Assembly (NCBI GenBank): GCA_003216715.1
Contig: QCIK01000001.1
Location: forward strand, 62,001 to 126,000
Length of the DNA stretch: 64,000 nucleotides
DNA from: Prochlorococcus sp. AG-402-L09
GTDB taxonomy: Bacteria > Cyanobacteriota > Cyanobacteriia > PCC-6307 > Cyanobiaceae
Reading direction: 5' to 3'
Shown in pieces: positions 36,715-45,503 of the stretch (its first letter is position 1; every line of letters begins with the position of its first letter). The notes beneath the pieces are model-generated. The model did no database searches. It was not told the origin of the DNA and saw only the letters and a list, made by a program, of their open reading frames with translations. Both the position numbers and the translations under genes were made by a program.

Positions 36715-37017
36715 AGGTTTGATTAAAATAGGCTTTTTTAAGAGAAGCCACTTTCTTGATATTTCTATTATCTCTTTTTTATTAGCCCAATAAATAAAAA
36801 CCTTATGAAGGAAAACGAGATGTAATAGAAAATAAGAGCCTTTTAATTGAAAAGCTCATTTTCCTTCATTTGAACTCTGACGCCCTTTTTTTATTTTGAG
36901 TTAAGGCCATTTATCAGTTTATGAAATTACCTAATTAATTAGGTAATTCAGACTTCTAAATTCTTTTTATATATTTTGATAAGATCTATATAAGTTGTCT
37001 GACGTGATTTGATTATA
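36715..37017. other. AT-rich spacer with hairpins
   Basis: No gene seen. It holds a 22-base imperfect hairpin (GAGC/GCTC ends, 36836-36857) and the 24-base perfect palindrome listed separately. Confidence 0.5.
36925..36948. promoter_or_regulatory. Perfect 24-base palindrome
   Basis: AATTACCTAATT is followed at once by its exact reverse complement AATTAGGTAATT. No T-run follows on either strand, so an operator for a dimeric regulator is more likely than a terminator. It lies 70 bases beyond the 3' end of the 74-residue membrane protein gene and about 210 bases upstream of the hendecad protein gene. Confidence 0.45.
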
Positions 37018-37242
37018 TTAAAAATATTTTCCTTTAGGATAAAGTCTCGCTATTCTGTTTTTTTGAGTTTCTTTTTCTAGCTTTTTTCGTTTTCGATCTT
37101 TGTAGGAATCTTCATCATCATTAAGTCTAAAAAAGACAAAAAAGAACATAATTCCTGTGAAGATTAATCCTATGAATAGCACCCAAAATCCAATAAAGCC
37201 TGTAGGAGATAAGTAATCAAAGTTGAAAGAACTATTCCTCAT
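37018..37242 (-). CDS. Small single-helix membrane protein, 74 residues
   Basis: One strong helix (about residues 14-39, TGFIGFWVLFIGLIFTGIMF) followed by a highly charged tail with DDEDSYKDRKRKKLEKE. Positive-inside rule puts the tail in the cytoplasm. No family recognised; neighbours are other small proteins. Confidence 0.6.
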   Translation of the reverse strand: MRNSSFNFDYLSPTGFIGFWVLFIGLIFTGIMFFFVFFRLNDDEDSYKDRKRKKLEKETQKNRIARLYPKGKYF

Positions 37243-37430
37243 TTTTGTTATATGAAAAATCTATTCTTCTATCCTATCTATAATTAATAGAAAATGAATG
37301 AATAGCTTTATTTTATGTAAATCTGAAAACCAAGCTTTCAAACTAAGTGCTTCTAGTCTGTGAATGAGAATTTTTACGCATTAACACATAAATAAAATTT
37401 ATTAAAATAAAGTTATTATTTTATTTTGAA

Positions 37431-37565
37431 ATGGAAGAGACGCATAACTATGCTATGAATCTTGTGGTTCCACTAATGGGAATTGCCCCGCTGCTAATGC
37501 TTTTTGTATTGAAGGGTGAGAAGAAATCTAAGAATACAAAAAACTGGACCAGATCGACTAACTAG
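37431..37565 (+). CDS. Small single-helix membrane protein, 44 residues
   Basis: MEETHNYAMNLVVPLMGIAP opens a frame of 44 codons ending TAG at 37563. One hydrophobic helix (about 10-30) and a basic tail (KGEKKSKNTKNWTR) fit a small inner-membrane protein. No clear ribosome site. Conservation in relatives would decide it. Confidence 0.5.
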   Translation: MEETHNYAMNLVVPLMGIAPLLMLFVLKGEKKSKNTKNWTRSTN

Positions 37566-37884
37566 AATTCAAAAATATTATTTTTATATATTTTTTATGA
37601 ATTGACCTAAAGCTATTTGTAATAAAAACTTTTTTACTTTACGGTTTTAAAAATTAAGGATTATCAAGACTTAATCAAATTTTATTTTGATTATCTTTTT
37701 ATTTGTATTCGAATACTTATCTAATCATAAAAAGTTAGATTGACCATGAAAATTAATTCTTCAACAAATTATTGTTCGGTTTTCACTCACGGTAAACATT
37801 ACTTTCCGCTAATTTATACTCACTAACTTAAAATCCTCTGATTTTTTAAGTAGCTTCAAATATTTCAAATTCATTCCCCTTCTA
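37566..37884. other. AT-rich spacer
   Basis: No supported gene. A 26-codon frame at 37746-37826 is too short and lacks a ribosome site. There is a weak inverted repeat near 37670-37695. Confidence 0.4.
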
Positions 37885-37986
37885 ATGCAAAAACAAAAAA
37901 CTCAGCAATTTGCTAAATTTTATTTAAAGGATCTTAAATCAAAATCACCAAAATATCACAATGAAAAATCAGATTCGAGAAATTAA
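37885..37986 (+). CDS. Possible 33-residue basic peptide
   Basis: The frame begins MQKQKTQQFAKFYLKDLKSK and ends ...EKSDSRN. It is strongly basic and could be helical. There is no ribosome site, and the region is so AT-rich that lysine codons arise easily, so this is only a candidate. Confidence 0.25.
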   Translation: MQKQKTQQFAKFYLKDLKSKSPKYHNEKSDSRN

Positions 37987-38247
37987 ATCCATCTTAGAAT
38001 AGAATTTTTCTTTCTCAAATTTTTAATATTAGTTTCAATATCAATTTAATACGATTATGATTAAAGTTTTAGTGAATTGTCAAGCTGCTTACTTAATCCC
38101 ATAATGAGATTAAAAAAGTGATTTATATTCCTATTTAAAAAAACAAAGTAATTTATACCTACACTTGCTTGAATAATAAAAAGATTATAAATAATATCTT
38201 TTTTGATAAAAATCATGCTAATTGTAACTTAGTTTTATTGGAGGGAA

Positions 38248-38427
38248 ATGAACAAACCCATTCAACGAAAAACTACTTTAAAATGGAGTTCCAATGGCGA
38301 ACTATCTTCAATTGATATGGCTAGGATTCTTGAACTTCTAGCACATAAGGAATTAACGCAATGTGTGTTAGCTTGTGATGCAAAAAAAAAATCTTCTGAG
38401 ATACTATTTCTTTTAAAAGATCGATAA
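38248..38427 (+). CDS. Small hypothetical protein, 59 residues
   Basis: An unusually good ribosome site (GGAGGG, 5 bases before the ATG) starts MNKPIQRKTTLKWSSNGELS, followed by SIDMARILELLAHKELTQCVLACD. The protein is soluble and helical in its second half. Ribosome sites this strong are uncommon in the window, which supports real translation. No family recognised. Confidence 0.62.
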   Translation: MNKPIQRKTTLKWSSNGELSSIDMARILELLAHKELTQCVLACDAKKKSSEILFLLKDR

Positions 38428-38515
38428 TAAGTGGATTTACCTAAAGAAGTTTTGTTAATTTATCTAGAAATATAATTGTTTAATAGTATGTTTAGATACT
38501 ACTAATTTTAAAAAT

Positions 38516-38662
38516 ATGAAAACAGCACAAGACAGATATTTTGAATGTTTAGAAGTTTGTATTGAAGATGAGCAGGGAAAATCTTGTCGCCAGGTATGTG
38601 CACCTATTTTAAATGATGACCCTTCTGATCATCCTACTGTTCCAATTATGAGAAATAAGTAA
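38516..38662 (+). CDS. 48-residue twin-CX3C peptide
   Basis: A frame from ATG 38516 to TAA 38660. Residues 12-16 are CLEVC and 25-29 CRQVC, two CX3C motifs separated by 8 residues (IEDEQGKS). This pattern gives a disulfide-bonded helical hairpin in unrelated proteins, or could bind metal. The rest is acidic (NDDPSDHPT). No signal peptide. It follows the 59-residue gene by 88 bases. Confidence 0.55.
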   Translation: MKTAQDRYFECLEVCIEDEQGKSCRQVCAPILNDDPSDHPTVPIMRNK

Positions 38663-38856
38663 TATTTGAGTTTTTAAATAGCAAAATATTTTTCTTAATT
38701 AAATAGATTAATCTTGAATATAATTAGATTAGAAATATTTAATAATTTTACATTTGATTTTAAAATCAATCTTCTATGTATTAATGGCCACTTTATTGAT
38801 TGGAAGTTCTAATCAAGTATTAAATTAGCTATAATTAAAAAATAACTATATTAATT

Positions 38857-39015
38857 ATGGATACACCTATCAACCATATAAATCTATTCAATGCTATCCT
38901 TGCATTATATGTTATCGGCTATCAACTTTCTATTTGCTTGGATTGGAGTTGGATTCCAATGAATAAAGAGGATTATCAACTTCCATATCAAGATAAATGG
39001 AGTCGTATTAGTTAA
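38857..39015 (+). CDS. Small membrane-associated protein, 52 residues
   Basis: MDTPINHINLFNAILALYVI begins a frame with one hydrophobic helix (about 9-27) and a tail rich in Trp, Tyr and Asp (CLDWSWIPMNKEDYQLPYQD). The composition is protein-like and unlike chance translation of AT-rich spacer. Function unknown. Confidence 0.5.
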   Translation: MDTPINHINLFNAILALYVIGYQLSICLDWSWIPMNKEDYQLPYQDKWSRIS

Positions 39016-39190
39016 GAAATATCTAGTTAAGAGTTAGGAAATCTTAAAAGCTTTAGATATAATTAGGATTTTTTGATATACATTAATACAATTATAAAAG
39101 AATATAGGTTCATAGTTTTAATATTTTTTTCAAACTTCTTTAGTTCATATAATAGTTAGTTAGCTTACATGAACAATTTATTAGATGATA

Positions 39191-39367
39191 TCAGATGTTC
39201 TGAACTACGTGAAACAATCCAAACGAATATCCGCCGATCAGGATCCATCCAAGAATTGCTGAAATTATTGTTGACCTTCTGTTGTGCCTTCTAATTGCAT
39301 TCTCAATCATTTCATTTACATCATCTCTATTGATCAGATTTGTTGATTTAGGATTGGTAGAAGTCAT
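39191..39367 (-). CDS. Small single-helix membrane protein, 58 residues
   Basis: ATG at 39367, TGA at 39191. An N-terminal soluble helix (NRDDVNEMIENAIRRHNRRS) precedes one membrane helix (TIISAILGWILIGGYSFGLF). The basic stretch RRHNRR before the helix predicts N-terminus in the cytoplasm. No family recognised. Confidence 0.58.
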   Translation of the reverse strand: MTSTNPKSTNLINRDDVNEMIENAIRRHNRRSTIISAILGWILIGGYSFGLFHVVQNI

Positions 39368-40001
39368 TTGTGTAATGTGAATTTTATGCTTTGAGATTGT
39401 GTAAGTAAATCTCTAGTAGAACAAAATCGGTTTGAATTGAATTTGCTTAAGAAAGCAGATGATGCCATATTTATTAGTGATCTTTGATCAAAACAAATAG
39501 AGGACGTGAAAACAGAGATAAAGCTTTTTGTAAATATTTGTTAAGACTATAATGGATTATTTTGGGAGTTGTGTAGGTAAAATCACTTTAATTTGTTTTT
39601 TGTGGGAGTTTCGAATCTCTAAGCTTTGATTTGGGACGTTTTGGCAATATCTTTTGATGGACCATAAGAGTCTAAATTTTCAAATTTATTCGATGCTTGC
39701 TAACAGCTAGATAATTTAGTGAGGTTTAACTCTCATCTGTTTATATCTTCATTACTTACTCAGTAATCTTATCAACGTTTAAGATGGGTTTACTATAAAT
39801 TTATAATTTAAGAATATTATCTCTTACAAATCCCTCTTAGAAACAGATTACAAGTTTATAAGCTAGTATTCATTTTGCTATTTCTCAGGATTTTAGTAAT
39901 TAAAAAGATACAATAAAATCAAAGATTTAATAAAAATTTCTTTTCATCTATATAGAAACAGTTCAGTGAAAATAAATTTTTAAAGGCCCAATAATTACTC
40001 C
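39368..40001. other. Long gene-free spacer
   Basis: 634 bases with no frame I would call. A TTTCGAATCT motif at about 39608-39617 resembles a tRNA T-loop, but the stem is poor and no cloverleaf surrounds it. The rest is AT-rich. Confidence 0.4.
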
Positions 40002-40454
40002 TTATTTGTTTTCGTTATTATCTTGTTCATTTTTTTCCATGAGCTTTCTAGTTAGAAAAGAATATGAAGCTTGATGTTTTTCCTTCCATTCTTTGTGTTC
40101 CTTTATTTGTTTTTTCAACTTTTCAAGACTTTCTTTCTCTTCGGGGTAAACCCTTTCTAAGTATTCAGGGCTTAAATTTATATTACCTTCAAATTCATAA
40201 ACCATTTCCTCGAATGACTCGCATATTCCAAGTATGTCTGCCATGAAATCCTCAAATTCATCAATATTTATTTCTTGAAGGACTTTTCTCAATTTACTTT
40301 GACTTGATTCTTCTGGTTCCCATTCTTTTTTTAATACATGCAGCAGATTTAGTTGTCCTATTCTATCTAGAAGATCCCAATTGGATGCATCATCGGCTGA
40401 ATAAAAGTATGAGCCATCTCCTGATTGATAAAATTTGGCTCTTTCTTTATCCAT
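40002..40454 (-). CDS. Acidic hypothetical protein, 150 residues
   Basis: Soluble and very acidic. The first 60 residues (YQSGDGSYFYSADDASNWDLLDRIGQL) look folded; the rest is helical (SLEKLKKQIKEHKEWKEKH), probably coiled coil, with a low-complexity end (NEQDNNENK). I do not recognise it. It stands alone between two long spacers. Confidence 0.65.
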   Translation of the reverse strand: MDKERAKFYQSGDGSYFYSADDASNWDLLDRIGQLNLLHVLKKEWEPEESSQSKLRKVLQEINIDEFEDFMADILGICESFEEMVYEFEGNINLSPEYLERVYPEEKESLEKLKKQIKEHKEWKEKHQASYSFLTRKLMEKNEQDNNENK

Positions 40455-40692
40455 TTATATTAAAAGAGAAATGTATTAAATTCTCTCTATCCTGTTTACT
40501 GTGGTAAGTCATCTGATTCGCTCTATTGTTCACTAATTTTGAATTTTAATAATTTATCAAAACTTTGGTTGATTTTTTCAATATTAGAATAGCATTTCTT
40601 TTGACAAAATTCTATTATTCTGAATATTTTTAGATTTAATCTTTATTTTTCAGGAAATATCTATATTATATTATAGTGCCAAATTATTATGT

Positions 40693-41094
40693 TTAATCAA
40701 AGAAATCTAATGGAAATGGACCAATAGTTTTAGAAGTTAATGAATCATTATAATTTTGACAACTGATTAATATTCCTTCACCTAAACCGTATTCAATTCG
40801 AGCGTGTACTTCTCCAGTTTTTTGATTAGCTTTTAAGAATATGGGACCTTCAGAATTTGGCAAAGTGACAAATCTCATCTTTTTATATTCGAACTTTTCT
40901 TCTATTTTTCTAACAGCATTGATTCCTATTTTTAATGAAGGAGACATTACTCCTATCGTAATCCAATCTGAATTATTTATAATACTTTTAAGTTCATTGA
41001 AAAGTTCTTTAGACTGTTCCCCATTTAGTTTAGGAGCAGATCTAAATCTTTCAAGATCCTTTAATTCTGATATGTTATTATCTTTTAATGACAT
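40693..41094 (-). CDS. DUF1824 family protein
   Basis: 133 residues. WITIGVMSPSLKIGINAVRKIE and GPIFLKANQKTGEVHARIEYGLGEGILISCQ followed by GPFPLDFF match DUF1824, a cyanobacterial family of unknown role. Soluble alpha/beta composition. Confidence 0.72.
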   Translation of the reverse strand: MSLKDNNISELKDLERFRSAPKLNGEQSKELFNELKSIINNSDWITIGVMSPSLKIGINAVRKIEEKFEYKKMRFVTLPNSEGPIFLKANQKTGEVHARIEYGLGEGILISCQNYNDSLTSKTIGPFPLDFFD

Positions 41095-41394
41095 ATGAAT
41101 TATAAATTTCTTTATGTTATCAGATCGAGCTATTTTTGGGAGTTGTTTCTTATAGATAAATATTTTTAAAAATTTATTTTCTCGATAGAGGATTACCTGA
41201 TTGATAGTTTAAAAGCCTATTTTAGATATTGATTTCTTACTATTTAGTTATTATAATAAATATACAACTAAAATATACATATATATATAGTATTAATAAT
41301 AGAGAAAATAAAAATTTTTTCTATTCAATATAGATACTAGATTATTTTTAAGGTTCATTTTTAATTCTAATCTAATATTTCATTGAGATACTAG
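41095..41394. other. AT-rich spacer
   Basis: No gene or RNA seen; includes runs of alternating AT near 41270-41290. Confidence 0.4.
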
Positions 41395-41586
41395 TTAATT
41401 AAGATTATTCGATTCTTTAATTCTCCTGGAATCATGGAGTTGTTCCAATTCGTTGTAGACCTCTCGTAATGTTTTCTTTATATGGTCTGAATTCTCGATT
41501 ACTCCCAGAGAATTGATTGCTTGTAAAAGATTTTCTTTTGCTTCTATCAACCCTCTACATTGAGTACTACCAGCTTCAGAGGACAT
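41395..41586 (-). CDS. Small helical hypothetical protein, 63 residues
   Basis: MSSEAGSTQCRGLIEAKENL then IKKTLREVYNELEQLHDSRR: a soluble, mostly helical protein with one Cys. No family recognised. The ATG is well placed and the composition is protein-like. Confidence 0.55.
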   Translation of the reverse strand: MSSEAGSTQCRGLIEAKENLLQAINSLGVIENSDHIKKTLREVYNELEQLHDSRRIKESNNLN

Positions 41587-42023
41587 CTTTATTTGGTTAT
41601 GGGTATAGTATTATTATATCTATTCTTCATAAATGATTAATTTTCTTTCAACTTTTTAAATAATTATTGTTGCTACTAGAAAAGCTAAACCTCAGGCTTA
41701 CAATTTTATCATTGTAATTATTAACAGTAAATTTATCTTTTAACCATTAGACTTATCTAAAAATTATTTATCATTTCTAGCCATAGCACTTATCTTTCTG
41801 AATTCAGAAAGTAGACCTTAAAATTTCTTCTTCTTTAAGTTAAAATAACGTTTTTGTAAAATTAGAATATTCTTGGCAGAGTTATTATCCTCATATCAGA
41901 GATTTGGCTTAGCAGCTTTATCTTTTTCGTTTAATCATTTATTTCTTTAACTTCACTTTAGATTTTTATACTTGACGAAACACTGTTTTGTATTTAAAAA
42001 CAAAATTAAGACTTTGTTCCTTT
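41587..42023. other. Spacer with palindrome and likely promoter
   Basis: 437 bases without a gene. It holds an 18-base palindrome (listed separately) and, at 41972-41977, TTGACG, a plausible -35 with AT-rich -10 candidates around 41991-41998, upstream of the DUF1651 gene. Confidence 0.4.
41794..41811. repeat. Perfect 18-base palindrome
   Basis: CTTTCTGAATTCAGAAAG, exactly self-complementary. It lies 208 bases upstream of the minus-strand start at 41586 and 213 bases upstream of the DUF1651 ATG, so it sits centrally between divergent genes, where an operator would lie. Confidence 0.4.
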
Positions 42024-42293
42024 ATGGCAAACATAAAAAAATTAGATAGCCCTATCGGTTGGCTTGTAGATCCTCATAATAAATGGGTTATTCATTTTGA
42101 CTTTAAACATAAATCCGATGACCAGAACGCTACAGATTTCACTATTGATATGTGGGGGGTTGTCTCAAGCGGCAAACCCATGGAATTTAAAAGTAGAAGA
42201 AAAGTCACAAAACAAGAATCGCTTAACACATGGAATCAATTGGTAACATCAAATTGGGTTGAATTTGATATTGAAAAGTTAAAGACTGCTTAA
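42024..42293 (+). CDS. DUF1651 family protein
   Basis: 89 residues from the ATG at 42024. A TTG 12 codons earlier is open but gives a poorly composed N-terminus. SPIGWLVDPHNKWVIHFDFKH, DFTIDMWGVVSSGKPMEFKSRRKVT and TWNQLVTSNWVEF agree with DUF1651, known to me only from Prochlorococcus and marine Synechococcus, where it tends to be multicopy. Function unknown. Confidence 0.7.
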   Translation: MANIKKLDSPIGWLVDPHNKWVIHFDFKHKSDDQNATDFTIDMWGVVSSGKPMEFKSRRKVTKQESLNTWNQLVTSNWVEFDIEKLKTA

Positions 42294-42412
42294 AAAGCAC
42301 TTATAACTTATATTTTGATTTGCAACTTTATTACAATAAAATTAATGTTTAGTCTGATTGTACATTTCTACTTTACTACCTAACATTATCTTTATTATTT
42401 ATGACTTAGTGA

Positions 42413-42652
42413 ATGCTAAAAACCATGAAAAAACTTTTTAAGTTATTACTTATATTCACTGCTGTATTAACTGGATGGACCTCAATTGTTTTATTGTCTA
42501 ATACAAATTCTAATTTGGAGATTAGGGAAATCATCGCAAAAATGTATTTAAACCAAAAGCGATTTATTTTTAATGTAAAGGACTTATCATTTTTATTGGT
42601 AAAAGATGCTAATCAGCGTTTTTCTGATAACAGTCAAGGTATTATTGAATAA
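42413..42652 (+). CDS. Small protein with N-terminal membrane segment, 79 residues
   Basis: Lysine-rich start, a hydrophobic helix (LFKLLLIFTAVLTGWTSIVLL, about 8-28) and a polar exported tail (NLEIREIIAKMYLNQKRF). It could be an uncleaved signal anchor. A second ATG four codons in (42425) is an alternative start. No family recognised. Confidence 0.5.
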   Translation: MLKTMKKLFKLLLIFTAVLTGWTSIVLLSNTNSNLEIREIIAKMYLNQKRFIFNVKDLSFLLVKDANQRFSDNSQGIIE

Positions 42653-42656
42653 AAAA

Positions 42657-42699
42657 AGCAAAACATCTGATTAAAAAAATGTACCTTAATATTTTGCTT
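42657..42699 (+). terminator. Possible terminator hairpin
   Basis: AAGCAAAA (42657-42664) pairs with TTTTGCTT (42692-42699), with a large loop containing a short ACAT/ATGT pairing. It follows directly after the 79-residue gene. No strong T-run follows. Confidence 0.3.
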
Positions 42700-42760
42700 A
42701 GGAATTAATAGCTATGTTTATTAATACTAATTTGAATAATTAATCTGGAGTTCAAAAACA

Positions 42761-43225
42761 ATGTTAAATAAAACTCTTTATCTTGCCTCACCTTATGGCT
42801 TTTCTGAGCATTCGAGATTGAAACTTTTACCTGATTTTATTACTAAGCTAGAGTTTTTGGGAGCGAAGGTTAGGGAACCTTTTGCACGCAATAGCAATAT
42901 CGACACTTCTATTCCTGGATGGGCTAATAAAGTAGCTTGTTTAAACCTAAATGACTTGAGGCAATCGGATGGCTTATTTGCAATAGTCAATGGAGCCCCT
43001 CCTGATGAGGGCGTGATGATTGAGCTTGGAGTGGCTATTGCTTTAGAGAAGCCTATTTTTTTATTTAGAGATGATTTTCGTAAATGCACTGATTCTGATG
43101 AATATCCCCTTAACCTAATGATTTTTTTGGGTCTCCCTGCTGATTCATGGAGTGATTACTACTATCGTTCTCTAGATGAGATTAGTAGCAAAAACAAAGC
43201 CATTTATAAATGGTTGAAAAATTAA
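42761..43225 (+). CDS. Nucleoside 2-deoxyribosyltransferase-like protein
   Basis: 154 residues. TLYLASPYGFSEHSR at the N-terminus, LRQSDGLFAIVNGAPPDEGVMIELGVAIALEKPIFLFRDD in the middle: this is the NDT pattern, with the catalytic Glu in DEGVMIELG. Such enzymes swap or hydrolyse the base of deoxynucleosides or 5'-monophosphates. Purine/pyrimidine salvage is inferred. It is 55 bases before the MetF-like gene on the same strand. Confidence 0.78.
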   Translation: MLNKTLYLASPYGFSEHSRLKLLPDFITKLEFLGAKVREPFARNSNIDTSIPGWANKVACLNLNDLRQSDGLFAIVNGAPPDEGVMIELGVAIALEKPIFLFRDDFRKCTDSDEYPLNLMIFLGLPADSWSDYYYRSLDEISSKNKAIYKWLKN

Positions 43226-43280
43226 ATTCAATTAAATTTAATTTAACTACTTCATATAGTTTAAACTTATCATATATAAA

Positions 43281-44126
43281 ATGAAGGATATTTTATTTGA
43301 CTTGAATGATATAAGAATAGAAATATCTTTTAAATCATTTGATGAACTTCGTTTAATTCTAGATTTTTACCAGCGAAATGATCTTTATAAAATTAATATA
43401 CCTTGTAAAAATTTAATAAAAAAAGATTTTTTATTAAATTCGATAAAAATTTCAAGAGAAGAGTTTCCAGATATAGAGATTATTCCACATTTTAGTATCC
43501 TCCATGAATTCAAGAGAAATAGAAATAATACTCAGGATTCATTTGTTAATTTTATTAAGATTGTAAAACATCTTGGCTGCAAGGAAGTTCTTCTTGTCTC
43601 AGGTTCTAAAAGAAGATCAACATTAGATTCCGTATCATCTTTATCTCTGCTCAAAGATAATCTATTATTTCACAATAATGATATTTCGATTGGAGTAGCA
43701 TTTAATCCTTATCTGCCTAGCTTATTGTTTGATGAGGAGATTTTAAGGTTAGAAAAGAAACTTCAATCAGGAGTCGTGAGTTCTATTTGGATTCAATTTG
43801 GTACAGATTACCAACTTCTCGAAAATAGAATTCAAATTTTGAAAAGTATAATATTATCCACAATGAAACACAATTCTACAAAAAAAAATATTAGGTTATT
43901 TGGTAGTATTTTAATTCCTTCTAAACAGTTTTTAACGAGATTTATGTTTAGACCATGGAAAGGAGTTTATTGTTCTAAAGAATTTTTAGGATCTGTGGAA
44001 AATGCTAATAAAGTGGTTATAAAACTATTAAAGACATATAAACAATATAAAATTTACCCAATAATTGAAACTAATTCGTCAAGCAAAGCTAATTTAACAT
44101 CTTTAAAAAATATTTTGAGACACTAA
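43281..44126 (+). CDS. MetF-like TIM-barrel protein
   Basis: 281 residues. The layout recalls methylenetetrahydrofolate reductase: IIPHFSILHEFKRNRNNTQDSFVNFIKIVKHLGCKEVLLVSGSKRR corresponds in order to the PH-, repeating helix and VLVVSG- segments of the barrel, and SIGVAFNPYLP to the PEAHP-like strand. The family's FAD-binding residues are not clearly kept, so it may have another substrate or no flavin. The protein is basic and unusually rich in Ile, Lys and Asn compared with core genes here. Confidence 0.5.
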   Translation: MKDILFDLNDIRIEISFKSFDELRLILDFYQRNDLYKINIPCKNLIKKDFLLNSIKISREEFPDIEIIPHFSILHEFKRNRNNTQDSFVNFIKIVKHLGCKEVLLVSGSKRRSTLDSVSSLSLLKDNLLFHNNDISIGVAFNPYLPSLLFDEEILRLEKKLQSGVVSSIWIQFGTDYQLLENRIQILKSIILSTMKHNSTKKNIRLFGSILIPSKQFLTRFMFRPWKGVYCSKEFLGSVENANKVVIKLLKTYKQYKIYPIIETNSSSKANLTSLKNILRH

Positions 44127-44630
44127 GTCTGTTTAACTCATTTTGCCAAGCTATGAAGAGTTTATTTTAAAAAATTTAATTTACTGATGTTTAGATATCA
44201 AAAGTTCATGAATTTAATTTAGCTAAGCTAAGTTTTAAAGAAATTTTGTTAATTGAAAATCTAGTAGTTATTTTTTTCTCATAAAGATCCTCGCAAAACT
44301 GAACTAACGGTTTAAAAGGATTCATTTCCATTTTATTGTTAAAAAGTTTGGTGGTTTTGGTTGGGAGCGAATTTTCTAACTGTTAATTAAACAGCTAAAA
44401 GTTGAGCTAATTGACATCGAAACAGGAACAAGCTCAAGCATTAAGCACTGTAAAGCTTATATGAATTTTTGTAAAGCCATCTTCTTTGTTTATTCGACCA
44501 TTTTTGTTTGCCTCTTATTCCTACTCGCAAGTATGACTAATTTTTTGTTTTAAAGAGCAGTTCTTGCCTGATTCTTTCATTGACTATTTATCCATGTAAT
44601 AAGTCTTCCTTTTTTATTTGAAGATGGCGT
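44127..44630. other. Long spacer
   Basis: No gene supported. GC content is slightly higher near 44400-44480 than in other spacers, so an untranslated RNA is possible, but I find no convincing stem. Confidence 0.35.
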
Positions 44631-44744
44631 TTAGGCGGGATTGGCTATGAAAGTGTCACTCCATGTGTCACACATCTCTACTTTTTGATCTTTCTTGGCT
44701 TTGTAGAATTTTTTTTGTTCTTCGCGGTCGGTAGAAATTTCCAT
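44631..44744 (-). CDS. Possible 37-residue peptide
   Basis: MEISTDREEQKKFYKAKKDQ opens a frame ending FIANPA at a TAA (44631-44633). It is charged and helical. No ribosome site; includes a 12-base direct spacing of GTGTCAC (44653 and 44665, plus strand) that may be regulatory instead. Confidence 0.3.
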   Translation of the reverse strand: MEISTDREEQKKFYKAKKDQKVEMCDTWSDTFIANPA

Positions 44745-44773
44745 TAATTTGAATATACATTTTTTTAATTTAA

Positions 44774-44977
44774 ATGTTTTCATCTAGGAAAAAATCAGCT
44801 CCAAAAAGCATTCCTCAAACAAATTCTTTTGCTGCTGAAACCCTCTTGCTTAGAAGAGGATCTGAAGCTACTAGGTACAAGGTGGTTTCAGTGATGATGT
44901 TTGTTGCCGGCTTTGGCCTTCTAACTTTAGGAACTTGGGTTCTTAATGATTTTAACTTTCTTACTTTTACAAATTAA
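44774..44977 (+). CDS. Small single-helix membrane protein, 67 residues
   Basis: A polar basic N-terminus (SSRKKSAPKSIPQTN, then RRGSEATRYK) and one helix (VVSVMMFVAGFGLLTLGTWVLNDF, about 38-61). The pattern YR/RY-hydrophobic-G-x-L-x-x-x-G-x-W-x-L-x-x-F-N matches the protein at 7628-7822, a likely distant paralogue. No known family. Confidence 0.65.
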   Translation: MFSSRKKSAPKSIPQTNSFAAETLLLRRGSEATRYKVVSVMMFVAGFGLLTLGTWVLNDFNFLTFTN

Positions 44978-45112
44978 AAAATTTTGTATTTTATTAGCAA
45001 TAATGCACCGTAATATTTTTATACCTTAATTTATTTAATAAATACTTTTTTTAAGTTTTTATATTGGAAAATGATCTCTTTATACCTAAAGTAAAAAAAT
45101 ACCAAATTTTAG

Positions 45113-45448
45113 ATGTCTAACTCCTGGGATAAATATTTTTCTCACTATTCAGACTGGGATGATGCGCATTGTTTCAATGTAAGATTGGAACTGAAGTTTG
45201 AGGAGGAAATAAAAAGCCTGGGCTATGTTGAATTGGTTTTTTCTGATGATGTGTTTCTACTGGATAACAATATTTCTGATAAAACCCTTTCAAAAAGTAA
45301 AACTTATATAAAGAATAGAAATGAAATTTTATTGTCTTTTGACGTGCCTTACGATTGGTCAATTGATACAGACTGGGAAGATAAAGCTCTTATCCTTCTA
45401 GGAATTTGTGATGAGTGGGTCATAGACTCGTCTGTTGAAGACAAATGA
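45113..45448 (+). CDS. Acidic hypothetical protein, 111 residues
   Basis: Soluble, rich in Asp and Trp (HYSDWDDAHCFNVRLELKF, SFDVPYDWSIDTDWEDKALILLGICDEW). The beta-rich composition suggests one small domain. Not recognised. Confidence 0.6.
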   Translation: MSNSWDKYFSHYSDWDDAHCFNVRLELKFEEEIKSLGYVELVFSDDVFLLDNNISDKTLSKSKTYIKNRNEILLSFDVPYDWSIDTDWEDKALILLGICDEWVIDSSVEDK

Positions 45449-45503
45449 TTAAACCCTAGTCTTGGTTTTTTTGATTAAATTGATTAAAATTTTTATTTTT
45501 GGT

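Noticed and set aside
37746-37826. A 26-codon frame
   Set aside because: Too short, no ribosome site, and expected by chance.
39600-39625. tRNA T-arm-like TTTCGAATCT
   Set aside because: The stem pairs poorly, and no acceptor, D or anticodon arm is nearby.
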